A stretch of DNA of 64,000 nucleotides from Paenibacillus_V sp046244365. GTDB lineage: Bacteria > Bacillota > Bacilli > Paenibacillales > NBRC-103111. The position numbers and the translations under genes were made by a program. This document shows positions 16,195 to 25,025 of the stretch, piece after piece. Where the stretch lies: the NCBI RefSeq assembly GCF_046244365.1, contig NZ_CP176395.1, positions 7,998,001 through 8,062,000 on the forward strand. The letters are read 5' to 3'. The notes beneath the pieces were generated by a model. The model searched no databases and was not told the origin of the DNA. It was given only the letters and a program-made list of their open reading frames with translations. Each line of letters opens with the position of its first letter. The stretch's first letter is position 1.

Positions 16195-17577
16195 CTAGAC
16201 GGCGCTGTCCGCCACCCGTTCCTCGATTTGCAAACTTAGCGTCTCCTCGTTCTCGAGGCCCGCCCAATACAGCTTCAGCTCCTGGTTCAGCTCGGCCAGC
16301 TCCGTCGCGTTGATCCCAAGGTCCGTGAAATACCGGAAGCAAGGCATCGTCTCGCGGAACAGCGAGAACCGGGACGGCCTGTAGCGCTGCTCCTCACCGA
16401 CCCACTCCGCCGCCAGCTTGCGAGCCGGCAAGCTGTACGTCTGCTGCCGGATAAACAGCTGGGACTGGTAGGAGGTCAGGAACTCGACCAGCTTGACGGC
16501 CGCATCCTTCACTTGCGAATGACGATACACGGCTAACCCCGTATTCAAGAGCAGCGTAAGCGGCGTGCCAAGATGAGGGACCGGCGCGATATCAAAAGGA
16601 AGCTCTTCGCCGAGCAGATAATTCAAATAAAAATAACTGGTCATAATCATCGATACTTTGCCTTTGGCGAGCAGTCGCTCGGATTCGCCGGTCGTCACGC
16701 CTTCCGACAAGTACGGAATGCTATGCTTCATTTCTTTGCTGTACCGGAGAGCATCCATCATCGGCGTGCCGGACAGCCTGATTCTGCCGTCGGCGTTCCG
16801 CTCGAACTTGGCGCCCGCCTGAAGCAGCAGAAGCGGCCAGCGGTTCGGCGAGTACAGATCGCAATGGAAGCCGAGCCGTTCGTTCGGAATCGCCAGCTTG
16901 CCGGCGTTCTCGATCAGATCCTGCCACTGCCAGCTGCTATCCGGCTCAGGCAGATTGGCCTCCTGAAAATGACTCCGGTTATAGCAAAGAATAAGCGGCG
17001 AGAATATGAACGGCTGCACGAGCTGCCGCCCGTCCTTCGCCATAAACGCATCCGACAGAAAAGGATACGTAGCCGGATTCCGCTGCGTAGGTTCCAGCAA
17101 ATCGCCGTTATCGATCTCAAGAAATTCCTGAAAATTCGTGTAGTTCATCATCACGACGTCCAGAATGCCGCCGGTCAAATAGTTGTGAATATAGGAGTAG
17201 CTATATCCCGACAACGGCACGGCCTGCACCCGGATATGCGGATTCTCTTTATGGAACAGGGACAACAGCCTTAAAATGTCCGCTTCACCGGTAACGGAAG
17301 TGTGGAAGCCAAGCTTCACGGTGACGAACGACCCTTCGGGCTGTCCCACCACTTTCGTCCCGACTCGAGGAATTTTCTCGATCAGCCCTTCCGAGACCAA
17401 TACGTCGAGTCCCTTGCGAACCGACTGGTTGCTCAGGTTATATTGCTCTGCGAACGCTTTTTCGGAGGGCAAGTATTCGCCGGCCGTTCGTTTTCCCATC
17501 AAAATCTCTTCCCGCAGCAGGCTGACGAGATCGCCGAGCCGTGTTCGGGATGTTTTGCGACTATTCCGTTTGTCCAT
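16195..17577 (-). CDS. GntR-type regulator fused to ABC sugar-binding-protein domain
   Basis: 460 residues. Residues about 12-80 are a GntR winged helix (YLPSEKAFAEQYNLSNQSVRK, then EGLIEKIPRVGTKV). Residues about 88-440 match an extracellular solute-binding protein of family 1, with no signal peptide (VKLGFHTSVTGEADILRLLS; SPLILCYNRSHF; GKVSMIMTSYFYLNYLL). The protein is therefore probably a cytoplasmic sensor that uses a binding-protein fold in place of the usual UTRA effector domain. It has its own promoter and terminator and lies directly downstream of the beta-helix genes, so it may regulate this locus. Confidence 0.88.
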   Translation of the reverse strand: MDKRNSRKTSRTRLGDLVSLLREEILMGKRTAGEYLPSEKAFAEQYNLSNQSVRKGLDVLVSEGLIEKIPRVGTKVVGQPEGSFVTVKLGFHTSVTGEADILRLLSLFHKENPHIRVQAVPLSGYSYSYIHNYLTGGILDVVMMNYTNFQEFLEIDNGDLLEPTQRNPATYPFLSDAFMAKDGRQLVQPFIFSPLILCYNRSHFQEANLPEPDSSWQWQDLIENAGKLAIPNERLGFHCDLYSPNRWPLLLLQAGAKFERNADGRIRLSGTPMMDALRYSKEMKHSIPYLSEGVTTGESERLLAKGKVSMIMTSYFYLNYLLGEELPFDIAPVPHLGTPLTLLLNTGLAVYRHSQVKDAAVKLVEFLTSYQSQLFIRQQTYSLPARKLAAEWVGEEQRYRPSRFSLFRETMPCFRYFTDLGINATELAELNQELKLYWAGLENEETLSLQIEERVADSAV

Positions 17578-17655
17578 TTTAAGACCTCATTCTTCATGCT
17601 ATAGGCCGAATCGTTTGCATAGCGGAAAATGCTGCTCCGCATGCCGTTAAATGTT

Positions 17656-17686
17656 ATTATAGCAACCGTCTGCCATCTAATGTCAA
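17656..17686 (-). promoter_or_regulatory. sigma-A promoter of GntR-type gene
   Basis: On the minus strand a perfect TTGACA and a perfect TATAAT are separated by 19 bp, about 80 bp before the start codon at 17577. The spacer is slightly longer than the preferred 17 bp. Confidence 0.65.
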
Positions 17687-17733
17687 TAGAGCCCGCTTAA
17701 GAGGGTAAGATGTCCCGCAGCGGTTCAGAACGA

Positions 17734-19941
17734 CTACTTAAACGTCAAGTTGCCTTCGCTATGCTTGATCATGCCGGATTCCTTCGGCAGCGACGAACGA
17801 TCGACGCTTTCTTCGATACAGGAGGCCATGAATAAATACCGGCCATCTTCGCCGAACCCGCCGCCCGCAACCTCGTATTTGCCGCCGATAAACCGCGACC
17901 CGACCGCCTTTACTCGATGTTTGCCTCCGGCTATATGAAAATGCGCGGTGTCTTCATCTCCCGCGGTGCTGGTAACATCTCCGAAGCTCCAAGTTACCTT
18001 GTTGTCCGGCTCCGCGCTTTTCAAGAACGCCTTCTCGGCATTCGTACCGCTAAACTGAGCCCCGCCGCCGATCGTGACGGATTGCTGCCGCTTACCCGCC
18101 GCTTCCGCGTCCCAAGCTCCCGCCAGCACGATTCCGCAATTGCGGAGGCCGCCGCCTTGCATGAAAATTTCTTTGCTTTTCACTTGCAAGCTGCCAGCTT
18201 CCTGCGAAGCGCCTTCGAACCAGCTGTTGATCAAGACGAGACGGTCGATGCTGCCGATGCTCACCCGATCGACGGCATTGAATCTGCAGTTCTGCATCAC
18301 GACTTCCGACGCAACGGGCCGGTAGCCGACATCCGTATTTGCTGCCGGTCTGGCTATTTCTATGTCGTTCACCGTGCCGAACGTGCAGTTGTCCAGCACA
18401 TTCCTTCTGACGGAACGGGCCGAGCTTTGCGAGAGCGTCACCGTTTTTTGCGCGGTGCAGCCTTTCATTTGCAGCCCGTCCGCATTTGCCCATATAGCCC
18501 CGGAATACGGATTCCCTTCCTTGACGAAAACATGAACGTCCTCAAGCGTCAGATCGGTCAGCTTCTTGTGCGCGACGACCCAGCAAGCCGTATGCTTCTG
18601 AACCTTAATCCGCTTTGCGCTGTCACCCCAGTGGGTGCCGCTGTTGGCGAAAGACAGCAGACCGGAGTTGCCGACGAACGTCAGGTCGTGCTCGAACTGG
18701 CCGTGCGTCACGAACGGACCGTAATCGTCTCCGTCGCTGTGGCAGTTCTCGACCATACAGTAGGCCGCGCAAGTGAAATCGTTCAGATGGCGGGCGTTGC
18801 TCGCGTTGCAATCCCGAATATGCCCGTACAGCACATTGAGCTGCTGGGTCAAATAACCGGTTCCGCCCCAGTCGCGCTCCACCGGATTGATCAGCTCGCA
18901 GCGTTCCGTCACGAAGTAGGTGCAGTACCGGCGCTGAATGACCGGCCAAAACACATGAATCGCATGGATTCCGGAAACGTCGCAGCTAACCGCAAACTCG
19001 TACGCGATCGGGTTCGAACCGATCTGGTCCCACGTTTCAAACGGCCGGACGCTGGTTGAAGTACTCGGGGGCACCGGTACGCCTTTGAATTTCATATTCC
19101 GGACACTACAGCGCTCGACCGGATTCATTTTCTTGTAGGTGATTTCGCGTCCCGCCTCGATCGTCCAGCCCAGCTTATAGTTGACCCGAACATGTGTGGC
19201 ATCGACGATTTCCGTCACCTTCAAGAGATAGTCCAGCTCGCGCTGCGCCTTGCCCTCCGGGCGGTTCGCGATCCGGGCGATCCACCAATCCTCCACTTGA
19301 AAGGCAGAGGAATCGGCGACCTCGAGTACATCCGCCAGCTCCGCAAGATCTGTGCTCAACCGTAGCGTTTGCGTATCGCCGGTCTCCGTCCCTTGAAAGA
19401 AGATAACGGCTCCGAACGGGTTATCCCTCGTATTTAAGGCGATACCTTCCGTCGTAACCGTATGTCCGTGAAAATCGAATTCCAGATTGCTGCGATGAAA
19501 CGTATGCCGGCGCACGAAGTTCAGGTCCGTATGGGCTTCGATCCGGCGAATCGTAAGATCGTCCGCCATCGCGTCCATCGCATCGTCCGCAGGAACGGCC
19601 GCACCGAAGATCCCGAACCAGCGAAAATCCGCCACGCCGTTATGCACCGCTTCCCACCGGCCGTTCGCGTCAGCGCCCGCTCCTGCGGATGCCGGATCGT
19701 GAACCGTACCGCCGTTATCGGGCTTCCGGCTGTCCGCCGCCCAGCGCACCAGCTTCGCGCCGCCGTCGCCGCTCTCGAAATAACCGCCTACCTGGACTAG
19801 CAAGCCGTCCTGCAGCAGGTTCGCCGAGAGCGCCAGCAGCTCCTTCACACTCGCGGCCTGCAGCAACCGGCGGCCTTGCGGGACGCCCTGCAGCTGAAGA
19901 TCGTCCATATGTTCCTTCGTGCCTTCGTTGTTTGGAAACAT
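17734..19941 (-). CDS. right-handed beta-helix protein, lyase-like, no signal peptide
   Basis: 735 residues. The entry region SGDGGAKLVRW...DNGGTVHDP followed by GVADFRWFGIFG is the cap seen in pectate-lyase-3/tailspike-type beta-helix proteins. The rest shows helix-like rungs with many Asn, Ser and aromatic residues (NARHLNDFTCAAYCMVENCH). It is paralogous to the two genes upstream over almost its whole length, but its N-terminus lacks their twin-arginine signal, so it may stay in the cell or leave by another route. Starts at 19941; an internal ATG at 19908 with AAGGA upstream is a credible alternative. Activity on a polysaccharide is inferred from fold and neighbours only. Confidence 0.75.
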   Translation of the reverse strand: MFPNNEGTKEHMDDLQLQGVPQGRRLLQAASVKELLALSANLLQDGLLVQVGGYFESGDGGAKLVRWAADSRKPDNGGTVHDPASAGAGADANGRWEAVHNGVADFRWFGIFGAAVPADDAMDAMADDLTIRRIEAHTDLNFVRRHTFHRSNLEFDFHGHTVTTEGIALNTRDNPFGAVIFFQGTETGDTQTLRLSTDLAELADVLEVADSSAFQVEDWWIARIANRPEGKAQRELDYLLKVTEIVDATHVRVNYKLGWTIEAGREITYKKMNPVERCSVRNMKFKGVPVPPSTSTSVRPFETWDQIGSNPIAYEFAVSCDVSGIHAIHVFWPVIQRRYCTYFVTERCELINPVERDWGGTGYLTQQLNVLYGHIRDCNASNARHLNDFTCAAYCMVENCHSDGDDYGPFVTHGQFEHDLTFVGNSGLLSFANSGTHWGDSAKRIKVQKHTACWVVAHKKLTDLTLEDVHVFVKEGNPYSGAIWANADGLQMKGCTAQKTVTLSQSSARSVRRNVLDNCTFGTVNDIEIARPAANTDVGYRPVASEVVMQNCRFNAVDRVSIGSIDRLVLINSWFEGASQEAGSLQVKSKEIFMQGGGLRNCGIVLAGAWDAEAAGKRQQSVTIGGGAQFSGTNAEKAFLKSAEPDNKVTWSFGDVTSTAGDEDTAHFHIAGGKHRVKAVGSRFIGGKYEVAGGGFGEDGRYLFMASCIEESVDRSSLPKESGMIKHSEGNLTFK

Positions 19942-19964
19942 GGTTTAACAGCTCGTTTCTTTAA

Positions 19965-20045
19965 CCAAGATAAACGCTTAACGGCGTCCTTTGACGCCGT
20001 GCGTTTGCCGAACGATGAACAATCATCGAGATATACTTTCTGAAT
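19965..20045 (+). repeat. interspersed repeat, left module, copy 2
   Basis: CCAAGATAAACGC, GGCGTCCTTTGACGCC, GCGTTTGCCGAAC and GAACAATCATCGAGATATAC appear in the same order as in the other copies. It sits between two beta-helix genes, where it could form an RNA hairpin in the operon transcript. The right module is absent. Confidence 0.65.
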
Positions 20046-20094
20046 CGTTAAAAAATTGATAGGGTGTATGAGTACTAGTATACCGTAAAGCCGC

Positions 20095-22518
20095 TTAGGT
20101 TAGTGCGATCGTTAAGTTGCCTGTGCTGTGTTTAATCGTTGCGGTTTCGGCCGGCAAGGAGGAACGATCGACGCCTTCCTCGATGCAAGAGGTCAAGCTG
20201 AAATAGTTGCTGTTGCCCGATCCGCTATTTTTAACGGTGTATTTACCGCCGATAAAGCGTGATCCTTGAATCCTCGCTTTATGCGTACCGCCTTCGATAT
20301 GGAAATGCGACGTTGCCGCATCCGCCGTAGAGCTCGTAAGCTCTCCGAAGTTCCATGTAATCACATTGTCCGCAGCCACGCTTTTCAGGAAAGCCTTCTC
20401 CGGATTGGTGCCGCTGAACGACGCACCGCCTTCAACCGTGATCCATTGGTCGATTTTGTTTTTCGCATTGTTGACGTCGCCGTTCTTGTCCCATGCACCG
20501 GTGAACAAGAAACAGCAATCGACGAGGCCGCCGCCCCGCATGATTACTTCGCGAGTACCGACTTTGACCGTACCGCCCGTGCCGGGCAAGCCTTTGAACC
20601 AAGTGTTGATCAGCGTCAGCTTGTTGATCGATCCGAGGTTGACGTCTTCCACGTTGAAGAATTCGCTGTTGATAATCGTCAGTTCCCCGTTGCTTGGCGT
20701 ATAGCCGACCTGCGTCGTGCCTGAACGGATCGGACGGGCAATCTCATAGCCCTTCAGCATGCCGAAGGAACAGGTGTCGATGATGTTTACTTTTTTGCCG
20801 CGGGACGAACCTTTCGAGATCGTCACCATTTCCTGCGCCGTACAGTTTCTCATAACCAATCCGTCCATGTTGACCCAGATCGATCCCGAGTTCGCCATCT
20901 TCGTGCCCGGCTTCGTGTACGTTACTACGGCATGGCAGTCTTCCAGCGTCAAATCCGTGATTCGTTTCATTGCCACGATCCGCGAAGCAATGTGCTTCTT
21001 GACCGTGATCCGCTTCGCGCTATCGCCCCATGTCGTGCCGCTGTTCGCGAACGACAGTAAGCCCGAGTTCCCGATATACGTAATGTCATGCTCGTACTGG
21101 CCATGCGTAACATACGGACCGTACTCGTCGCCGTCGCCGTGGCAGTTCTCGACCATACAGTACGCCGCGCACGTGAAGTCGTTCAAGTGACGGGCGTTGC
21201 TCGTATTGCAGTCCCTAACATGCCCGTAAAGTACGTTGATCTGCTGAGTCAGGTAACCCGTACCGCCCCAGTCGCGCTCCTCCGGGTTCATCAGCTGGCA
21301 GCGTTCCGTTACATAGTGCGTGCAGTAGCGGCGCATAACGACCGGCCAAAATACCGCCGTCGCTTGGATGCCTGATGCATCACATTCAACCGCAAATTCA
21401 TAAGCAACAGGATTCGTTCCTTCCTGATCCCAGGTCGGGTAAGGTCTCAGGCTTGTGCCGTTGACCGACACCGGAATGCCGGTAAAGCCCATGTTTCTTA
21501 CGTTACAGCGAAATGCCGGGTTCACTTGCTTATACGTGATTTCGCGGCCTTTAGCCAGCAGCCAGCCGGATTTATAGTTCAAGCGGATATGGGTTTTGTC
21601 GAAAATCTCGGTAACCTTGACCAGGTAGTCCAGCTCTTTTTGCTGACCGCCGGCCGGGTTGTTTTTGATTTGCGCGTGCCACCAGCTGCCTACGCTGAAG
21701 ATGGACGAGTCGGCTACTTCAAAAATGTCCGAGTACTCGATAACGTCCTCCGACAACGTAACCTTCTGCGTTAGGCCGGTCAGCGTGCCTTGGAAGAACA
21801 TAACCGCGCCGAACGGATTGTCGATAGTATTCAATTCGGCTCCGATCGTCGTGACCATATGACCGTGGAAATCCACTTCAATATCACTGCGGTGGAATAC
21901 GTTCCGCTTCACGAAGTTCAAGTTGGAGTGCGCTTCCACACGATGGATCGACAAATCGTTTACCATCGCGTCCAGCGCGGCATCTGCGTTCTTCGTTGCA
22001 TCAAAAATGCCGAACCAACGGAAGTCTGCAACGCCGTTATGCACCACTTCGAAACGACCGATATAGCCGCCGTCGACAAAACGCATTTCGGAATTGTTCG
22101 CACTTTGCACCCATCTGGCATCTCCGAGACTATACGGGTCATGCACCGTCCCGCCGTTATCAGGTTTAGAACTAGCTTCCACCCAACGTACAAGCTTGCC
22201 GCCTCCGTCGCCGCTTTGGTAGTAGCCGTTTACATAAACATGCAAACCATCCTTGAACAAACCGCGGGGAAGCTTTAGAAGTTCAGCCACGTTCGCAACC
22301 TGCAACACTTTATCACGCCCGTTGCCGTTAGATTGCGGGCTATCGGCAAATGCGAGCTGCGAAGCGATTGCGCTACCCGCGAGCATTGCGCCGCCGATGC
22401 CAAGCGTTTTCAGCATCGTTCTTCTGCTGACATTCTCCTTGTCGCTGCTGGATTCATTGTCCTTCAAGCCGGAGTCCTTCAGAACGTCAAGCTTTTCCTT
22501 GCTTTTATCATGAAACAT
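20095..22518 (-). CDS. Tat-exported right-handed beta-helix protein (lyase-like)
   Basis: 807 residues from the ATG at 22518, which aligns with the start of the next paralogue and has AAGGAG 10 bp upstream. A twin-arginine signal, SRRTMLKTLGIGGAML (about 30-45), is followed by a hydrophobic core and ASQLAFA cleavage-like site. Then come the lyase-type cap (SGDGGGKLVRWVEASSKPDN) and beta-helix rungs. It has an insert of about 25 residues after the cap (SLGDARWVQSANNSEMRF), absent in its paralogues. The Tat route implies export in folded form. From about residue 300 to 620 the DNA is nearly identical to the next gene. Confidence 0.85.
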   Translation of the reverse strand: MFHDKSKEKLDVLKDSGLKDNESSSDKENVSRRTMLKTLGIGGAMLAGSAIASQLAFADSPQSNGNGRDKVLQVANVAELLKLPRGLFKDGLHVYVNGYYQSGDGGGKLVRWVEASSKPDNGGTVHDPYSLGDARWVQSANNSEMRFVDGGYIGRFEVVHNGVADFRWFGIFDATKNADAALDAMVNDLSIHRVEAHSNLNFVKRNVFHRSDIEVDFHGHMVTTIGAELNTIDNPFGAVMFFQGTLTGLTQKVTLSEDVIEYSDIFEVADSSIFSVGSWWHAQIKNNPAGGQQKELDYLVKVTEIFDKTHIRLNYKSGWLLAKGREITYKQVNPAFRCNVRNMGFTGIPVSVNGTSLRPYPTWDQEGTNPVAYEFAVECDASGIQATAVFWPVVMRRYCTHYVTERCQLMNPEERDWGGTGYLTQQINVLYGHVRDCNTSNARHLNDFTCAAYCMVENCHGDGDEYGPYVTHGQYEHDITYIGNSGLLSFANSGTTWGDSAKRITVKKHIASRIVAMKRITDLTLEDCHAVVTYTKPGTKMANSGSIWVNMDGLVMRNCTAQEMVTISKGSSRGKKVNIIDTCSFGMLKGYEIARPIRSGTTQVGYTPSNGELTIINSEFFNVEDVNLGSINKLTLINTWFKGLPGTGGTVKVGTREVIMRGGGLVDCCFLFTGAWDKNGDVNNAKNKIDQWITVEGGASFSGTNPEKAFLKSVAADNVITWNFGELTSSTADAATSHFHIEGGTHKARIQGSRFIGGKYTVKNSGSGNSNYFSLTSCIEEGVDRSSLPAETATIKHSTGNLTIALT

Positions 22519-22633
22519 CGTCATCTGCTCCTTTTTGCAAAAGGGATCGTGTATGCATTTACACCTACCGGCCAGGCAGATGTAAATACACACTCCTAAC
22601 AGTTGTCGTACCTTGGGGCTATCAATCTGCCGA

Positions 22634-24979
22634 TTAAATCGTTAGGTTGCCCTCGCTATGCTTGATCGTGGCGGTTTCCGCCGGAAGCGAGGAGCGGTCG
22701 ACGCCTTCCTCGATGCAGGATGTCATGAATAAATAATTGCTGTTGCCAAATCCGCCGTTAGAAGTAACGTATTTGCCGCCTTTAAAATTGGAACGAATCG
22801 CCTTCAGCTTGTGCGTGCCGCCTTCGATATGGAAATGAGCCGTATCCGAGGTGCCAGCCGTACTGGTAACGTTTCCGAAAGTCCAAGTAATCACATTGTC
22901 CGTAGCAACGCTTTTCAGGAATGCTTTGTCCGGATTCGTGCCGCTGAACGAAGCGCCTCCGTCGACCGTAATCCATTGGTCGATCTTGCCCTTCGCATTG
23001 TTAACGTCCCCTACTTTATCCCAAGCGCCGGTGAACAGGAAGCAGCAATCGACGAGGCCTCCGCCCTGCATGGTGACTTCGCGGGTACCGACCTTTACCG
23101 TGCCGCCCGTGCCCGGCAAGCCTTTGAACCAAGTGTTGATCAGTGTCAGCTTGTTGATCGAGCCGAGGTTGACGTCTTCCACGTTGAAGAACTCGCTGTT
23201 GATAATCGTCAGTTCTCCGTTGCTTGGCGTATAGCCGACCTGCGTCGTGCCTGTACGAATCGGACGGGCAATCTCATAGCCCTTCAGCATGCCGAAGGAA
23301 CAGGTGTCGATGATGTTTACTTTTTTGCCGCGGGACGAACCTTTCGAGATCGTCACCATTTCTTGCGCCGTACAGTTTCTCATAACCAATCCGTCCATGT
23401 TGACCCAGATCGATCCCGAGTTCGCCATCTTCGTACCCGGCTTCGTGTACGTTACTACGGCATGACAGTCTTCCAGCGTCAAATCCGTGATTCGTTTCAT
23501 TGCCACGATCCGCGAAGCAATGTGCTTCTTGACCGTGATCCGCTTCGCGCTATCGCCCCATGTCGTGCCGCTGTTCGCGAACGACAGCAAGCCCGAGTTC
23601 CCGATATACGTAATGTCATGCTCGTACTGGCCATGCGTTACATACGGACCGTACTCGTCGCCGTCGCCGTGGCAGTTCTCGACCATACAGTACGCCGCGC
23701 ACGTGAAGTCGTTCAAGTGACGGGCGTTGCTCGTGTTACAATCCCGCACGTGTCCGTATAGCACGTTGATCTGCTGCGTCAGGTAGCCCGTACCGCCCCA
23801 ATCGCGCTCCTCCGGGTTCATCAGCTGGCAGCGTTCCGTTACATAGTGCGTGCAGTAGCGGCGCATAACGACCGGCCAGAATACAGCCGTCGCTTGGATG
23901 CCGGAAGCATCGCATTCAACCGCAAATTCGTAAGCAACGGGGTTCGTTCCTTCCTGATCCCAGGTCGGGTAAGGTCTCAGGCTTGTGCCGTTGACCGACA
24001 CCGGAATGCCGGTAAAGCGCATGTTTCTTACGTTACAGCGAAATGCCGGGTTCACTTGCTTATACGTGATTTCACGGCCTTTGGCCAGCAGCCAACCGGA
24101 CTTATAGTTCAAGCGGATATGCGTTTTATCGAAAATCTCGGTAACCTTAACCAGATAATCCAGCTCTTTTTGCTGGCCGCCGGCCGGGTTGTTTTTGATT
24201 TGCGCATGCCACCAGCTGCCTACGCTGAAGATGGACGAGTCAGCTACTTCAAAAATGTCCGAGTACTCGATAACGTCCTCCGACAACGTAACCTTCTGCG
24301 TTACGCCGGTCAGCGTGCCTTGGAAGAACATAACCGCGCCGAACGGATTGTCGATAGTGTTCAATTCGGCTCCGATCGTCGTGACCATATGTCCCATGAA
24401 ATCCACTTCGATATCGCTGCGGTGGAACACGTTGCGCTTCACGAAGTTCAAATCCGAGTGCGCTTCCACACGATGGATCGACAAATCGTTAACCATTGCG
24501 TTCAGCGCGGCGTCCGCATTCGGAGTCGTGCCGAACACACCGAACCAGCGAAAATCCGCTACGCCGTTGTGCACGACTTCAAAACGTCCCTTACCGCTTG
24601 CCGGTTGATGAACCGTTCCGCCGTTTCCTGCTTTTTGGCTGTCCGCTACGTAGCGAACAAGCTTACCGCCACCATCGCCGCTGGCGGCAAAACCTGCAAC
24701 GTGAATTAGCAACCCGTCTTTGAGCTGCCCGGCCGGAAGGGCGGTTAATTCAGCCACATTCGCGACCTGCAGTACTTGATTCCCCCCGTTGCCGTTCGAC
24801 GATTGCGGGCTATCCGCAAAAGCGAGCTGGGAGCCGAACGCGCTGCCGGCCAGCATGGCGCCGCCCAGCCCTAGCGTCTTCAGCACTTTCCTTCTGCTAA
24901 CGGCTTCATTCGCCTTGCCATTGCCCTCATTATTCACGTTCGCAGCATTCGGCTTTCCCTTATTTCCATCAAGAAACAT
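22634..24979 (-). CDS. Tat-exported right-handed beta-helix protein (lyase-like)
   Basis: 781 residues; start ATG at 24979 with AAGGAG upstream. Twin-arginine signal SRRKVLKTLGLGGAMLAGSA (about 28-47), then SQLAFA. Cap SGDGGGKLVRYVADSQKAGN and GVADFRWFGVFG, then a long beta-helix. Repeated Cys, Asn and His residues occur in the central rungs (RDCNTSNARHLNDFTCAAYC). First of the three paralogues in transcription order and close behind the sugar-acid dehydratase gene (46 bp), so it is probably part of that operon. Polysaccharide lyase or hydrolase activity is an inference from fold type. Confidence 0.85.
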   Translation of the reverse strand: MFLDGNKGKPNAANVNNEGNGKANEAVSRRKVLKTLGLGGAMLAGSAFGSQLAFADSPQSSNGNGGNQVLQVANVAELTALPAGQLKDGLLIHVAGFAASGDGGGKLVRYVADSQKAGNGGTVHQPASGKGRFEVVHNGVADFRWFGVFGTTPNADAALNAMVNDLSIHRVEAHSDLNFVKRNVFHRSDIEVDFMGHMVTTIGAELNTIDNPFGAVMFFQGTLTGVTQKVTLSEDVIEYSDIFEVADSSIFSVGSWWHAQIKNNPAGGQQKELDYLVKVTEIFDKTHIRLNYKSGWLLAKGREITYKQVNPAFRCNVRNMRFTGIPVSVNGTSLRPYPTWDQEGTNPVAYEFAVECDASGIQATAVFWPVVMRRYCTHYVTERCQLMNPEERDWGGTGYLTQQINVLYGHVRDCNTSNARHLNDFTCAAYCMVENCHGDGDEYGPYVTHGQYEHDITYIGNSGLLSFANSGTTWGDSAKRITVKKHIASRIVAMKRITDLTLEDCHAVVTYTKPGTKMANSGSIWVNMDGLVMRNCTAQEMVTISKGSSRGKKVNIIDTCSFGMLKGYEIARPIRTGTTQVGYTPSNGELTIINSEFFNVEDVNLGSINKLTLINTWFKGLPGTGGTVKVGTREVTMQGGGLVDCCFLFTGAWDKVGDVNNAKGKIDQWITVDGGASFSGTNPDKAFLKSVATDNVITWTFGNVTSTAGTSDTAHFHIEGGTHKLKAIRSNFKGGKYVTSNGGFGNSNYLFMTSCIEEGVDRSSLPAETATIKHSEGNLTI

Positions 24980-25025
24980 CGTTCAACAGCTCCTTTTCGT
25001 AAGGGGGTTAAGTTGGTGTCGTTGC

